Shown: positions 1-8,838 of the stretch, piece after piece
How the letters are laid out: the number at the start of each line of letters is the position of its first letter
Numbering within the stretch: the stretch's first letter is position 1
IMG/VR virus record: IMGVR_UViG_3300027861_000092
Span: 1-36,146 of that record
DNA from: a virus
DNA length: 36,146 nucleotides
Direction: 5' to 3' (one strand)
Notes under the pieces: model-generated
Seen by the model: only the letters and a program-made list of their open reading frames with translations
Told to the model about the DNA's origin: nothing
Database searches by the model: none
Made by a program: the position numbers and the translations under genes

Positions 1-1514
1 CCTCCAGCAAATTTAGGATCAGTTTTTAATTCTGCACCAGTGATATATCTCACGCCAGATGCCTCTTTATTTCTTGTATTCGCAGCGTTCATTAGCGTTG
101 TAAAATTTGCCAAATCTTTTTCTTGCAGCATTGATTGTACTTTTTCTTGACCTCCCTGTACATGTACTCCATCGTCCCTGTCATAGCCCTGAAAAGCTTT
201 AGCTCTACTTGAATTATATTTTATTTTTTGTGAGTCTTTCCATTTCCCTTGAACACCAGTTCCAACTACTCTTTCACTACTCATTTCAATTGTCACTTTC
301 TTTCCTTCAGGTCTATACTTTTGATATTCCACGAGCCAAGCTTGTGTAGCTGCTTCATCTTGCTGTGCATTAACGCCATCTCTTACAACTTGTAAATCTG
401 CAGGGGTCCAAGGTGTGTCTTCAGTAGGATCAACAATTCCTGCATATGACTTCTTATTGCCTATCATTTCTTTCATCTTATCATCATTCACATTATTTAA
501 GAAATGCCAAGGAAGTTCTCCTACTTTAGTACCTTTAACTCCTCCATTTACTAATTCCCTTTTTCTCATTTGAGCCCAAAATTTAGGCATTTTTTGTGAA
601 TTTAAATCTTGGTTAATTTGATTACTTAATTGAGGATTGTTTTCTTCTATTGCTTGTAAGCTAGGATACGTTACAGTTTGTTGTTCAACCCATCGTGCTT
701 TACCACCTTCCCCTCGTTCTAATGTTTTAATCTTTTGCTTTGAATTATCCGCATCAAGCAACGTTTTAATACTAGACTTATAACGAGTGTCACTATATGT
801 AGATAGTAGGTCATCTTTTCCAACTAAATATGAATTTAAATCTTTACCATTTTTAGTATATGTTTCATATCTTGCGTTTAAGTTAGTACTTACCTCTTTT
901 CCGTTTTTATCAATCTTAACCATTTCAACTTGCCCGTTATCAAGCGTTTTCATTTTAAAGCTAGTATACTGACCGCCTTGAAATTTCATACCTTCTTCAT
1001 ACATAGCTTGACCACCTTCTACTGACATGTAAGTTTCATCAAATACACCAACGTTTGTACTCTTTTTAGATTTTGCTAGCTGGTTAGTTGATAACGCTTT
1101 TTGGTTATTAGCTACAAAAGTAGCGTTAGTACCAATCACTTTTATATTATACATAGCTTGAGATTGGAAATCCATATAATCATCTTTATCTTGCTGAGTT
1201 CCATTAGATCCGTAAGCTTTAGTATACTTTTTGTTTAAAGTACTAGCGGTTTCTCTAGCCCACGTTCTATTAGCTCTGTCCATTTGACCTACTAAACTTC
1301 CGTCAATTTTACCAAATTCACTAAGAAACTGATTTTGAACAGTTCTCGCTTCTTTATCAAGTGCTAACTCTTGAGCTTTTTTAGCTTTTTGATTTTTTAC
1401 TAAATTATCCATTGCAGTAGTTAGATTTTGATTCATTTGACCAAGAATAGCTACTTGCATTTCTGGTGCTTTGCTTAATTGATAATTAGGTAAATTTGGT
1501 TGTTGTGTTGCCAT
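1..1514 (-). CDS. Large internal virion (ejection-type) protein, 3' part beyond window
   Basis: Open frame from the ATG at 1514 to the left edge without a stop, giving the first 504 residues. The protein starts MATQQPNLPNYQLSKAPEMQ and is hydrophilic, rich in Gln, Lys and Ala, with long helical stretches (around residues 30-100) and no signal peptide or membrane segment in the visible part. I do not recognise a domain. It is the last visible gene of the head-tail block and follows a small Gln/Ala-rich protein with a hydrophobic N-terminus. This is the place where T7-like phages carry gp14-gp15-gp16 and crAss-like phages carry cargo proteins, so an internal or ejected virion protein is the best guess. 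The start lies 11 nt after the stop of the proposed frameshift extension of the preceding gene. It could instead be another large virion component. Confidence 0.6.
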   Translation of the reverse strand, partial: MATQQPNLPNYQLSKAPEMQVAILGQMNQNLTTAMDNLVKNQKAKKAQELALDKEARTVQNQFLSEFGKIDGSLVGQMDRANRTWARETASTLNKKYTKAYGSNGTQQDKDDYMDFQSQAMYNIKVIGTNATFVANNQKALSTNQLAKSKKSTNVGVFDETYMSVEGGQAMYEEGMKFQGGQYTSFKMKTLDNGQVEMVKIDKNGKEVSTNLNARYETYTKNGKDLNSYLVGKDDLLSTYSDTRYKSSIKTLLDADNSKQKIKTLERGEGGKARWVEQQTVTYPSLQAIEENNPQLSNQINQDLNSQKMPKFWAQMRKRELVNGGVKGTKVGELPWHFLNNVNDDKMKEMIGNKKSYAGIVDPTEDTPWTPADLQVVRDGVNAQQDEAATQAWLVEYQKYRPEGKKVTIEMSSERVVGTGVQGKWKDSQKIKYNSSRAKAFQGYDRDDGVHVQGGQEKVQSMLQEKDLANFTTLMNAANTRNKEASGVRYITGAELKTDPKFAG

Positions 1515-1525
1515 ATTATATTTTT

Positions 1526-1651
1526 TTATGTCCAACCTCCATAAGAGGTGTCGTCAATATTGTAATCTATAGTGTTAATACTTAAATCTGGAAGATTAGT
1601 AGGAATAGTAGTATCTGGGGTATTAGAGGCGCCTCCGCCTATGGATTTCCC
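1526..1651 (-). promoter_or_regulatory. Candidate -1 programmed frameshift site and C-terminal extension
   Basis: On the minus strand, positions 1651-1645 read G GGA AAT in the frame of the 216-aa gene, a heptamer of the X XXY YYZ type. A 5-nt spacer (CCATA, which includes the first two bases of the stop) is followed by GGCG-GAGG-CGCC (1639-1628), able to form a GC hairpin. After a -1 slip the frame reads TCC ATA GGC and on through 39 codons, ending TGG ACA TAA at 1526. The encoded tail is Thr/Asp/Asn/Pro-rich and protein-like and uses codons typical of this genome (ACT, GAT, ATT, AAT). The -1 frame is closed by TAG upstream (about 1678), so a switch must occur within about 40 nt. A one-base error or mutation is the alternative. 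Confidence 0.5.
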
Positions 1652-2289
1652 GCGTATGCTGCTCCCACACTGGCACTACCACTAACACCTTGCATCCAAG
1701 CAGCTTGAGATGCGTCGTTATAGGCTTGCTGTTGATTTCTTAAATAATCTGCTTCCGCTTGTTGTCTATTGATGTCAAATACCTCTCTTCCTTCTGCTAA
1801 CTGCCAGGCTTGTTGTTCTGCTCCAATAGCTGCTTGCTCTATACTCATTCTTTGCTGCTGTAATTGTTGTTCGCCTTGTGCTCTTAACTTTTGATTTTGA
1901 ACCTCTTGTTGTTCTATACTAGCCGATATTCCTTGTTTAGATTTAGCGGCGGCTTGTGCTAATGCTGTAGCTCCGCCACTTCCCATACCTGTCGCAACCA
2001 TACCCTCCATCATAGTAGCTAACGCTACGTCACTTTGTTGTTGTTGCATTTCTGCTGCTTGAGTAGCGACTCCTAGATTGGCATAAGTGTTACTTAATTG
2101 AGCTTTCATAGCTCTAATATCATCAGCTGCATTATAAATATCCTGTCTATTATTTATAAGTTGATCTACATTATTAGCTGCATTAATGACATCACCTTCC
2201 AGAGCCTCTGCTTTGTTTTTTTGAGAAATCGCACTTATCCCTCCTATTATTAATGGTGCTGCTATTGCAGCTACTATACCCATGCTCAT
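1639..2289 (-). CDS. Small internal virion protein, T7 gp14-like in position and composition
   Basis: 216 aa. Residues about 4-22 are strongly hydrophobic (MGIVAAIAAPLIIGGISAIS) and could insert into a membrane. The rest is Gln/Ala-rich amphipathic helix, including a QQQQ run near residue 80 and a long coiled-coil-like stretch at about 120-190. Small proteins with a membrane-active N-terminus that precede very large internal proteins are typical of short-tailed phage ejection machinery (T7 gp14 and analogues), and the order here fits. The start ATG overlaps the stop of the cupin gene (ATGA). The in-frame stop TAG at 1639-1641 directly follows a G GGA AAT slippery sequence, and the -1 frame stays open for 39 more codons to TAA at 1526-1528, so a longer 254-aa form may exist. 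Function is inferred from context only. Confidence 0.65.
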   Translation of the reverse strand: MSMGIVAAIAAPLIIGGISAISQKNKAEALEGDVINAANNVDQLINNRQDIYNAADDIRAMKAQLSNTYANLGVATQAAEMQQQQSDVALATMMEGMVATGMGSGGATALAQAAAKSKQGISASIEQQEVQNQKLRAQGEQQLQQQRMSIEQAAIGAEQQAWQLAEGREVFDINRQQAEADYLRNQQQAYNDASQAAWMQGVSGSASVGAAYAGNP

Positions 2290-2897
2290 ATCGTTAGTTT
2301 TAATTGGTTAATTAATTTCATATCTTCTTCAGTTATTCTTGGATCTTCAAATGTTTTAGCTGTCACCGCGTTCACTATTTCGTCTGGATCAGTTAATTCA
2401 GTAGCGTGCACCGTGACAAAATTACAGGGGGTATGTGTATATATAATACGTTTAATACCTGGTTTAGTAATACCGTAATGAGGCGCTTCAATATGTTCTA
2501 TTCCATCATGGGTTAAAATAGACATTTCTCCTTTTAATAAAAAGAAAGGATGAGATTGCGCATGTATCGCAGTTATAATAATTTCATTAGCTGGATTATA
2601 TATTTCTCTAATATAACAACCTTCTGCAAATGAATGTTTAACTGGATTAGTATTTAATAACTCTTTACCTGTCATAGATATAGGATTATTTAACATATCA
2701 TTTTCTACTTCACTTATTTTATTTCTAAAATCTTTTCTTCTTCTTAATTGTTGACCTATTTCCCATGCTTCATCAAAGTCAAAAGTATGCTTTATTCCCC
2801 ATTGTTTAGTTAGTTCTATAAACTGTTGTTTAGACTCTTCTTTAGTCAATGGAGCAGTTAACACTTGTTCTTTAATTTCTTCCAATTCTTTTTCCAT
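2286..2897 (-). CDS. Cupin-domain protein within the structural gene block
   Basis: 203 aa. The N-terminal 60 residues are charged helix. Residues about 85-170 look like a single cupin (RmlC-type beta barrel): IHAQSHPFFLLKGEMSIL (111-128) carries His112 and His116 in the first-motif position, and KPGIKRIIYTH (145-155) followed by TVH (162-164) resembles the second motif. The canonical HxH of motif 1 is spaced as HxxxH here, so metal binding is plausible but not certain. Similar cupin-like proteins are, from memory, common in marine phage structural operons with no proven role. Spacing to the 570-aa tail gene is 10 nt, and its stop overlaps the next start (ATGA), so it is co-expressed with virion genes. 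It may be a virion component or a carbohydrate-related enzyme or binder. Confidence 0.6.
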   Translation of the reverse strand: MEKELEEIKEQVLTAPLTKEESKQQFIELTKQWGIKHTFDFDEAWEIGQQLRRRKDFRNKISEVENDMLNNPISMTGKELLNTNPVKHSFAEGCYIREIYNPANEIIITAIHAQSHPFFLLKGEMSILTHDGIEHIEAPHYGITKPGIKRIIYTHTPCNFVTVHATELTDPDEIVNAVTAKTFEDPRITEEDMKLINQLKLTI

Positions 2898-2907
2898 TTA
2901 ATTTAAT

Positions 2908-4620
2908 TTAAGATGATTTAACAAAACTAGCTCCAATAGCCCAAATCTCTTTAGCTCCTTTATAATCTGTTGTATTATCGTTGGACACAGTAACTGTTAG
3001 AAAATAACCTTTTAAACCACTACTAACAGACGAAGGAAGAACTTGTCCATTTTGAGATATACTTTGATTTATTAAAGGAGAAACATACAAGTTTTCTTTT
3101 CTATCAAATCCAGCTCTTTTAGTATAACCAGTCGCTGGATCTATATACAATCCCTCGTTGTAACTCCAAATTCTCTGAGCATTATCACTTCCAACTATAT
3201 TAGGACTTTCATTTACTCTCGTCTTGTCTGTAATAGCAGAATTTATTTGCCAACCATTATCTCCTTCGTAATTTATAGTTTGAAAAACTTTCTTAAGTGA
3301 GGGATTATCGTTTAATATTAGTCTCACGTAAGAAGGAAAATAATTATCATAAAAAACTCCATGATTTCCATCAGGCGTATCTACATAATGATTATACAAC
3401 TTCATAGAAGTAGTAGTATAATATTGACCTTTTAAACTAAATATCCAAGAAGGTTTGTAAGTGTAAAAACTTACCCATCCTTTAATATTGTCGTCAAATG
3501 AAATAGTACTAAAAGTTGAATCATCAGCAAAAGCTGGTGTTTCTTGAAGAGATAAAGTATACGCTTTATTATAATTATCCCAACCTCCTACTATACGACT
3601 TTGATGACTATATGCGAAAACTCCACTAGGCGTACTTAATGGCGTTAATGTTACTGGCGGAGCAACTTGTACTTCATACTGTGTAGGAGAAACACTTGGG
3701 GATAATCTTTCTGTAATATTAACTACTAACGATCCAGTATCACTTCCAGTATCATCGTATATTCTACTTCCAACAAATATTTTACATATATCTATATTTT
3801 CCACATAAAAAGAACTTGTTGGGTATACTATTTCGTCGTCTGTTAAAGTGAACTCAATCTTGGACTGAGTATATAGATTATTAAATGAATTTAAATTATC
3901 TCTAAAATAATCTTTCATTCCATATTCAGAAATTTCAGTTAATCCATCCCTAGATAACCTTAATACAGTTGTACGGTCAGGATCTACAAAATACTTTCTA
4001 AAACCAAATTGAGCAAAAGATTCTGGGTTTTCCCCAATTCCATACTTACCTAAATAAGGTACTATTTGACCTATCACTAAATTAGTGGAAGTTACTGTTC
4101 CTCCGCCTTCCGCAGAATAAATAGCATCTTTATTTATCAAAGCTTTACTAACTTTATTCTCTTGAAAAATTATTAAATTAGTATCTTCAGCGAATAATTT
4201 TTGAATACTTCCATTAGCTGGGTTAAGACTAGAAATTATAGATTCGCCCACAGAAAAAACATTGGTTTGATTAGTTTCTGTTCGTGAATTATATATACCC
4301 GAATAAATCAAAGAAGAACTTCTTACATCCTGCGCAGGTGTTTCATCATTTAAATAAGCTCTCACGCCTTGAGCAACCATAACATTATTAAATCCTCCTT
4401 TGATTCTAGCTTCTTCAATGTACCAATTATAGTTGTAAACAGGTTCTGTTCCAGCACTAGTACTACTTGAAGCATTTACTGGAAAAGTTGGATATCCAAA
4501 TGGGTTCCAATCTAACCCAGGCCACACAGGTTCAGATGTTGATGGAGGTGCACTAGTATCTTTTTCAACTTTCTTTAGCCAAAAAGAATTAAAATATTTA
4601 ACTTCTATTATTGCCGCCAT
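2908..4620 (-). CDS. Tail nozzle-like structural protein (570 aa)
   Basis: Beta-rich protein with no signal peptide. The N-terminal 55 residues are Pro/Ser/Thr-rich, then a conserved-looking region NYNWYIEEARIKGGFNNVMV (about 63-82) is followed by repeated strand motifs (EDTNLIIFQENKVSKALI, FGFRKYFVDPDRTTVLRLSR) that resemble the propeller-type nozzle or hub proteins of short-tailed phages (P22 gp10, T7 gp12 class). The LRLSRDGLTEISEYGMKDYF stretch (about 221-240) fits a needle or plug-facing propeller blade. The gene follows the 1399-aa protein by 16 nt, and both may contribute to one tail assembly. I recall similar sequences from uncultured marine phages annotated only as structural or stabilisation proteins. 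The exact position in the virion is inferred. Confidence 0.6.
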   Translation of the reverse strand: MAAIIEVKYFNSFWLKKVEKDTSAPPSTSEPVWPGLDWNPFGYPTFPVNASSSTSAGTEPVYNYNWYIEEARIKGGFNNVMVAQGVRAYLNDETPAQDVRSSSLIYSGIYNSRTETNQTNVFSVGESIISSLNPANGSIQKLFAEDTNLIIFQENKVSKALINKDAIYSAEGGGTVTSTNLVIGQIVPYLGKYGIGENPESFAQFGFRKYFVDPDRTTVLRLSRDGLTEISEYGMKDYFRDNLNSFNNLYTQSKIEFTLTDDEIVYPTSSFYVENIDICKIFVGSRIYDDTGSDTGSLVVNITERLSPSVSPTQYEVQVAPPVTLTPLSTPSGVFAYSHQSRIVGGWDNYNKAYTLSLQETPAFADDSTFSTISFDDNIKGWVSFYTYKPSWIFSLKGQYYTTTSMKLYNHYVDTPDGNHGVFYDNYFPSYVRLILNDNPSLKKVFQTINYEGDNGWQINSAITDKTRVNESPNIVGSDNAQRIWSYNEGLYIDPATGYTKRAGFDRKENLYVSPLINQSISQNGQVLPSSVSSGLKGYFLTVTVSNDNTTDYKGAKEIWAIGASFVKSS

Positions 4621-4636
4621 ATTATAATCACTTGTT

Positions 4637-7600
4637 TTATTGAACTTTAACTGTTATAATGATTGGATCTGCTGCTAAAGATCCCATTCCTCCACTGGCA
4701 TCAACAGCTTCAAAAGTTAATTCAAATTCTAACCAATCTATTAAATAATCAGGCTTAGAATTACCTGTCACTGCATCACCATACACTGGAGTCGTGCCAA
4801 ATTGACTCCCAAGAGCTGAATTCTGATATCCTACGATGGGGTCATAGACATAACTGTATGTAGCTCCATTGTTTATTGTGTTAATCCCATTCCAGGAGAA
4901 TTGTATTTTTTTCGCAATTACTGAACCAACGCCCTGATTACTAGCATCGTCTGCGTCGAATACAGTGAAAAGATCTACGTAATTATTATTTTTTAAATAT
5001 TGAAAAGGTTCATAAGTAGTAGTAGAACTAGGACTTGCTATATATCCATTCAACCAAGATACTTGGTACCATACATAATTGTTAGGTCTTGGGTTGTTTT
5101 GACCATCTTTAAGTATTGCAGAAGTTAATGTCCATAATAATTCTTTACCTTGTAGAGTGGTATCTCCACTTCCATTAGTTGCTTGAAAGTAGTCCCAAAC
5201 AGTGTCAAGTCCCCGTGGAAATTTAGTAACTGGTGCTTTATCTAAATAAAAGGAAGATCCATCATAAACATCATTATAAGTAGGTCTTATGTTGCCCATT
5301 TCACCATCAAAAGTTTTATATAAAACAGCACCATCTGATTCTAAAGAAACAGTAAACTCAAATTCTACTAAATTTTCATCATTACCTACATACCATCCTT
5401 CTCCTGGACTTCTATTGGTTGATATGTTAAAATATCCGGTACCTAAGTTATTTATTTTAAATAAACTAGTAACATCATTTTGATCTCCATCTAACACATT
5501 AATTAAGCTACCACTAGCGTTTACAGTTAGAAAAGGAGAATTAGCATTATCTAATAAACTAAAATCATTAGTTATAACACTAGTTCCAACAATGCTTTCA
5601 TTTATATCTACTTGTACTGGGCTAATATTAGCAGGATAAGCGCCGGGTATACCTTCTGTAATCGCGGTGTTTAATGTTGTTACTAAATCTGAAGATGTAG
5701 TTTCATAAAATATGTTTAATAAAGATGGTACAGGTCTTGTTTCCATTACAGCTAACTGTGCGCTAAATTCATCTTCTTCAGGTACTCCAATTTGCTCCGA
5801 AGTACTCATTATTCCAATTAAAGGATTGTTGGAGGAGTTATAAATGATGCCTGGAGGACCAAAGGTTAAGACATCTCCCGCGTCAATTTCACCAGTCACA
5901 ATTAATGATTTGTTAAATACCACTTCAGCTGTTCCACCAGTAGCGTAATAAGCGACTATATATACTCCATTTGAAGGTGTAATCCTAGTTGAGCCTGTAC
6001 TACTAACTGACGTTACAGACATTCCTGGAAAAACAGTATCTTCACTAAAAGTTGTTAAAGGAAAAGTAGTTCCAGAAACTGGTCCTGCACCTACTACCGC
6101 CATGCGTCGTTGTAAAGAAATTCCTAAATCGGATAATTCAGAAATTTGAGTTACTCTTTCGGTATTTACTCCTGGATAAAACTGAGTACTTGCAAAATTT
6201 ATAGTATTTTCAACTCTTAAACTTAATATTTCATTAGAATTAAAGTTGGTTTGACTAGGCCCGATATTAGTTAAATCTTTAGGCACTTTATTAATATTAT
6301 CTCCAAATAAACTTACTGTAGCTAATGTTGTGCTTTCTACACCATCTTTATTAATAGCTCCATTAACTATTCCTGGTAAATAAACATTATAGTAATCTTG
6401 ATCTTGTTGTTTAACAACTATTTTATATGAATGCCATCCAGTTAAATTAGGATTTAATGCTGAATTATAAATAAAAGTTGCATAATCTGTACCTGCTGCT
6501 GGAGCTGGAATAACTGGATCATTTATACTAATAACATCTCCATCTACATACCCACTACCTGGTTGATTTATTACTACTGAAATAATATAACTTAATCCTG
6601 TACTCTTGAAAGTAACATAATCTACTGTTAATCCTAATCCTACACCTGTAGTAGCAGTTTCTACATTAGTTGCTCCTGGACCTGTGTAAGCATTACCCCC
6701 ATATAAACTAGTGGCACTATTAACTTCATACCCTCTAAATAGTCCTGGATACCCTACTTGTCCAGTATTTTCTGGAATTGTATTATTAAATTTTACTCGT
6801 AATGCATCTCCTGGCCAGGTTGAGTTAGTTCCACTTATTAATTCACTGGGACTAAATCCAACACCGTAATAAGGATGAAAAACCGTAGATCCTTGATAGG
6901 TAATATTGGAATCAGTAGTTGATTCTAGATCTATATTAGATAATACTACATCAGATTGTCTTCCATATCTATCTGATAAAACAACTCCTACTTGATAACT
7001 TCTATTTTGCTTTAAAGTGTGGTTTTGATATTCTCTTCTTGATCCAAATTCACCGGAAGCTTTTAGAGCAGCTCCTACTTCATAGTCTAAAAAATCATTA
7101 GATGTAAATCCGTCAACAAAATTTCCATAAATTACTCTATTACCTGAGATCTCTTGACTTTTCGCTCTTAAAGGTACTCTATCACTTACTCTTACAATTT
7201 CTGATTCAGGTAGTGTTCTTTGGGGACTTCGGGATTGATAATTATAGTATAGAAATTGATTATCGATAATAACAAATTGCGCGGGTGAAATAGTATCTAA
7301 TAAACGCAAATTAGAATCATTATCATCTTTATAAATAATATCAATACTTTTTACGTGTAATTCGGGTTCTATATTATCAAATCCTGTTTTGGTAGAATCT
7401 AAATAAATAGGACAAGGTATTAACAATTCTACATTTGTCACCTTGTTCACCATTATTAAATTTTCTGTACTATCAAAAGCTTGTTCAGTGTCTAGAACTT
7501 CTTCTGTAGTTGCTGCAAATGCTAAAGTTTTTTCTTCTTTCAAAAAATACCCATCCTGTTTAGGGATAAAACATGCTTGGGTGAAAGGAGATATTAAAGA

Positions 7601-8836
7601 ATACTCGTTATCAGTAAATTTAAATCTATAAGCAAATCTAACAAATTTTTCTTTTAAATATTGACAATCTCCTGGCCAGGTAGCGTCATAATCTGGATTA
7701 ATACCAATTGTTAAGCTTATAACATTTGCTATAACATCGGTAGCCCCACCATTAGGCCATTCAATAGTTACATCAGTTCCCACCACTGCAGTTATTCTAG
7801 CTAAATAAGGAGCTTGATCTGTACTAGATTCAACTTTAACTAATGTTCCTATATATTCAGTAGAAATATCAACTCCTGAATCTTTAGTCCAACCAGCAGC
7901 TGTTACATCAAAAGTACTACTCTTAGTCAAAGATCTACTAGATCCTCCGTACACGCAATGAAATGGTAATACTTCCGTACAAGTATCTTTCATTGACGAT
8001 GCTGTTTGTACAACTAAAGTTATTGCAGCACTTCCTACACGGGGAGCTATTGTAACTACATCGCCATCTTCATATCCAAATCCTTGGCTTATTATTTCTA
8101 CACCAGTCAACTCTCCTCCTAGTCCACTCGTAGCGTTGGTTATTTTAACAATTAAACCTGAACCACTGCCCCCACTAGTTGGAACAGTTTCATATAAGTA
8201 GTTAATGTAATCCTCACCTGTTCCCGGGGAAGTGATACTAAAGTCTACTATATAATCTCTTATAAGAGATATAGGTTCAAATGGATAATATTTCGCAACG
8301 TTAATTTGATCATCATTAGTATAGTAAGTAGGATTATTTAATCTAGCAGGATTTGCTTTTGTAACATTTATCTTACGTGGTTGGTTTCTATTATCTGTCC
8401 AAAAAAGTAAATCTTCTAATAGATTAACCCCTGTAATATGATGAGTTAACGAAAAATTTAAAAATTTTCCTTCGACTAGTTTGATGTTTATATTAGTATC
8501 TATACTTCTTTTCCATATTTGGCATATAACGTCATTAGGAGGGTAATTACTAAGTTTACTCACTGATGTATCTATAAAGTTAGTAAGAAAAAAGTATATA
8601 TCTTCATTTTGATCATCTACTAAATATCCAATTATATTGACATTACAATTTTCATCTAATCCAAAATCTGTAACAGATATATTTCCAAGCACGTTTTGTA
8701 AGGTACCTACATCTGCTCCTTCTGCTTGACTAACAGCAATATTAACACCCTCTCTATATTCACCATTACTAATAAGTCTACTATCTAAGTCTTGATTCAT
8801 TTTAGACTTGATAAAGGTGTTTTTAATTTCTGCCAT
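4637..8836 (-). CDS. Very large tail hub/stabilisation-like virion protein (1399 aa)
   Basis: The N-terminus has the pattern KSKMNQDLDSRLISNGEYRE (11-30) followed by NIAVSQAEGADVGTLQNVLG (32-51), which I associate with the so-called stabilisation proteins of crAss-like and marine short-tailed phages. A block at about residues 395-425 (FVRFAYRFKFTDNEYSLISP) and SYQVGVVLSDRYGRQSD (about 612-628) belong to the same family pattern. The whole chain is beta-rich, with Gly/Thr/Ser-rich linkers. Two short copies of a GxGYxDGDVxxI motif lie at about 252-263 and about 757-768, suggesting duplicated small beta domains. The C-terminus is Ig- or cadherin-like in composition. It starts 2 nt after the 391-aa gene. 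Probably the nozzle or muzzle part of the tail; not resolved further. Confidence 0.65.
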   Translation of the reverse strand: MAEIKNTFIKSKMNQDLDSRLISNGEYREGVNIAVSQAEGADVGTLQNVLGNISVTDFGLDENCNVNIIGYLVDDQNEDIYFFLTNFIDTSVSKLSNYPPNDVICQIWKRSIDTNINIKLVEGKFLNFSLTHHITGVNLLEDLLFWTDNRNQPRKINVTKANPARLNNPTYYTNDDQINVAKYYPFEPISLIRDYIVDFSITSPGTGEDYINYLYETVPTSGGSGSGLIVKITNATSGLGGELTGVEIISQGFGYEDGDVVTIAPRVGSAAITLVVQTASSMKDTCTEVLPFHCVYGGSSRSLTKSSTFDVTAAGWTKDSGVDISTEYIGTLVKVESSTDQAPYLARITAVVGTDVTIEWPNGGATDVIANVISLTIGINPDYDATWPGDCQYLKEKFVRFAYRFKFTDNEYSLISPFTQACFIPKQDGYFLKEEKTLAFAATTEEVLDTEQAFDSTENLIMVNKVTNVELLIPCPIYLDSTKTGFDNIEPELHVKSIDIIYKDDNDSNLRLLDTISPAQFVIIDNQFLYYNYQSRSPQRTLPESEIVRVSDRVPLRAKSQEISGNRVIYGNFVDGFTSNDFLDYEVGAALKASGEFGSRREYQNHTLKQNRSYQVGVVLSDRYGRQSDVVLSNIDLESTTDSNITYQGSTVFHPYYGVGFSPSELISGTNSTWPGDALRVKFNNTIPENTGQVGYPGLFRGYEVNSATSLYGGNAYTGPGATNVETATTGVGLGLTVDYVTFKSTGLSYIISVVINQPGSGYVDGDVISINDPVIPAPAAGTDYATFIYNSALNPNLTGWHSYKIVVKQQDQDYYNVYLPGIVNGAINKDGVESTTLATVSLFGDNINKVPKDLTNIGPSQTNFNSNEILSLRVENTINFASTQFYPGVNTERVTQISELSDLGISLQRRMAVVGAGPVSGTTFPLTTFSEDTVFPGMSVTSVSSTGSTRITPSNGVYIVAYYATGGTAEVVFNKSLIVTGEIDAGDVLTFGPPGIIYNSSNNPLIGIMSTSEQIGVPEEDEFSAQLAVMETRPVPSLLNIFYETTSSDLVTTLNTAITEGIPGAYPANISPVQVDINESIVGTSVITNDFSLLDNANSPFLTVNASGSLINVLDGDQNDVTSLFKINNLGTGYFNISTNRSPGEGWYVGNDENLVEFEFTVSLESDGAVLYKTFDGEMGNIRPTYNDVYDGSSFYLDKAPVTKFPRGLDTVWDYFQATNGSGDTTLQGKELLWTLTSAILKDGQNNPRPNNYVWYQVSWLNGYIASPSSTTTYEPFQYLKNNNYVDLFTVFDADDASNQGVGSVIAKKIQFSWNGINTINNGATYSYVYDPIVGYQNSALGSQFGTTPVYGDAVTGNSKPDYLIDWLEFELTFEAVDASGGMGSLAADPIIITVKVQ

Positions 8837-8838
8837 AA

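Noticed and set aside
787-972. 61-aa rightward ORF
   Set aside because: It is antisense to the clearly coding left-edge gene (1-1514) and lacks the start context of rightward genes.
1582-1641. Read-through of the TAG at the end of the 216-aa gene (stop recoding, as in some crAss-like phages)
   Set aside because: In-frame read-through gives only 19 residues of unlikely hydrophobic sequence before TAA, whereas the -1 frame gives a better protein. No in-frame TAG was noticed inside the other proteins.
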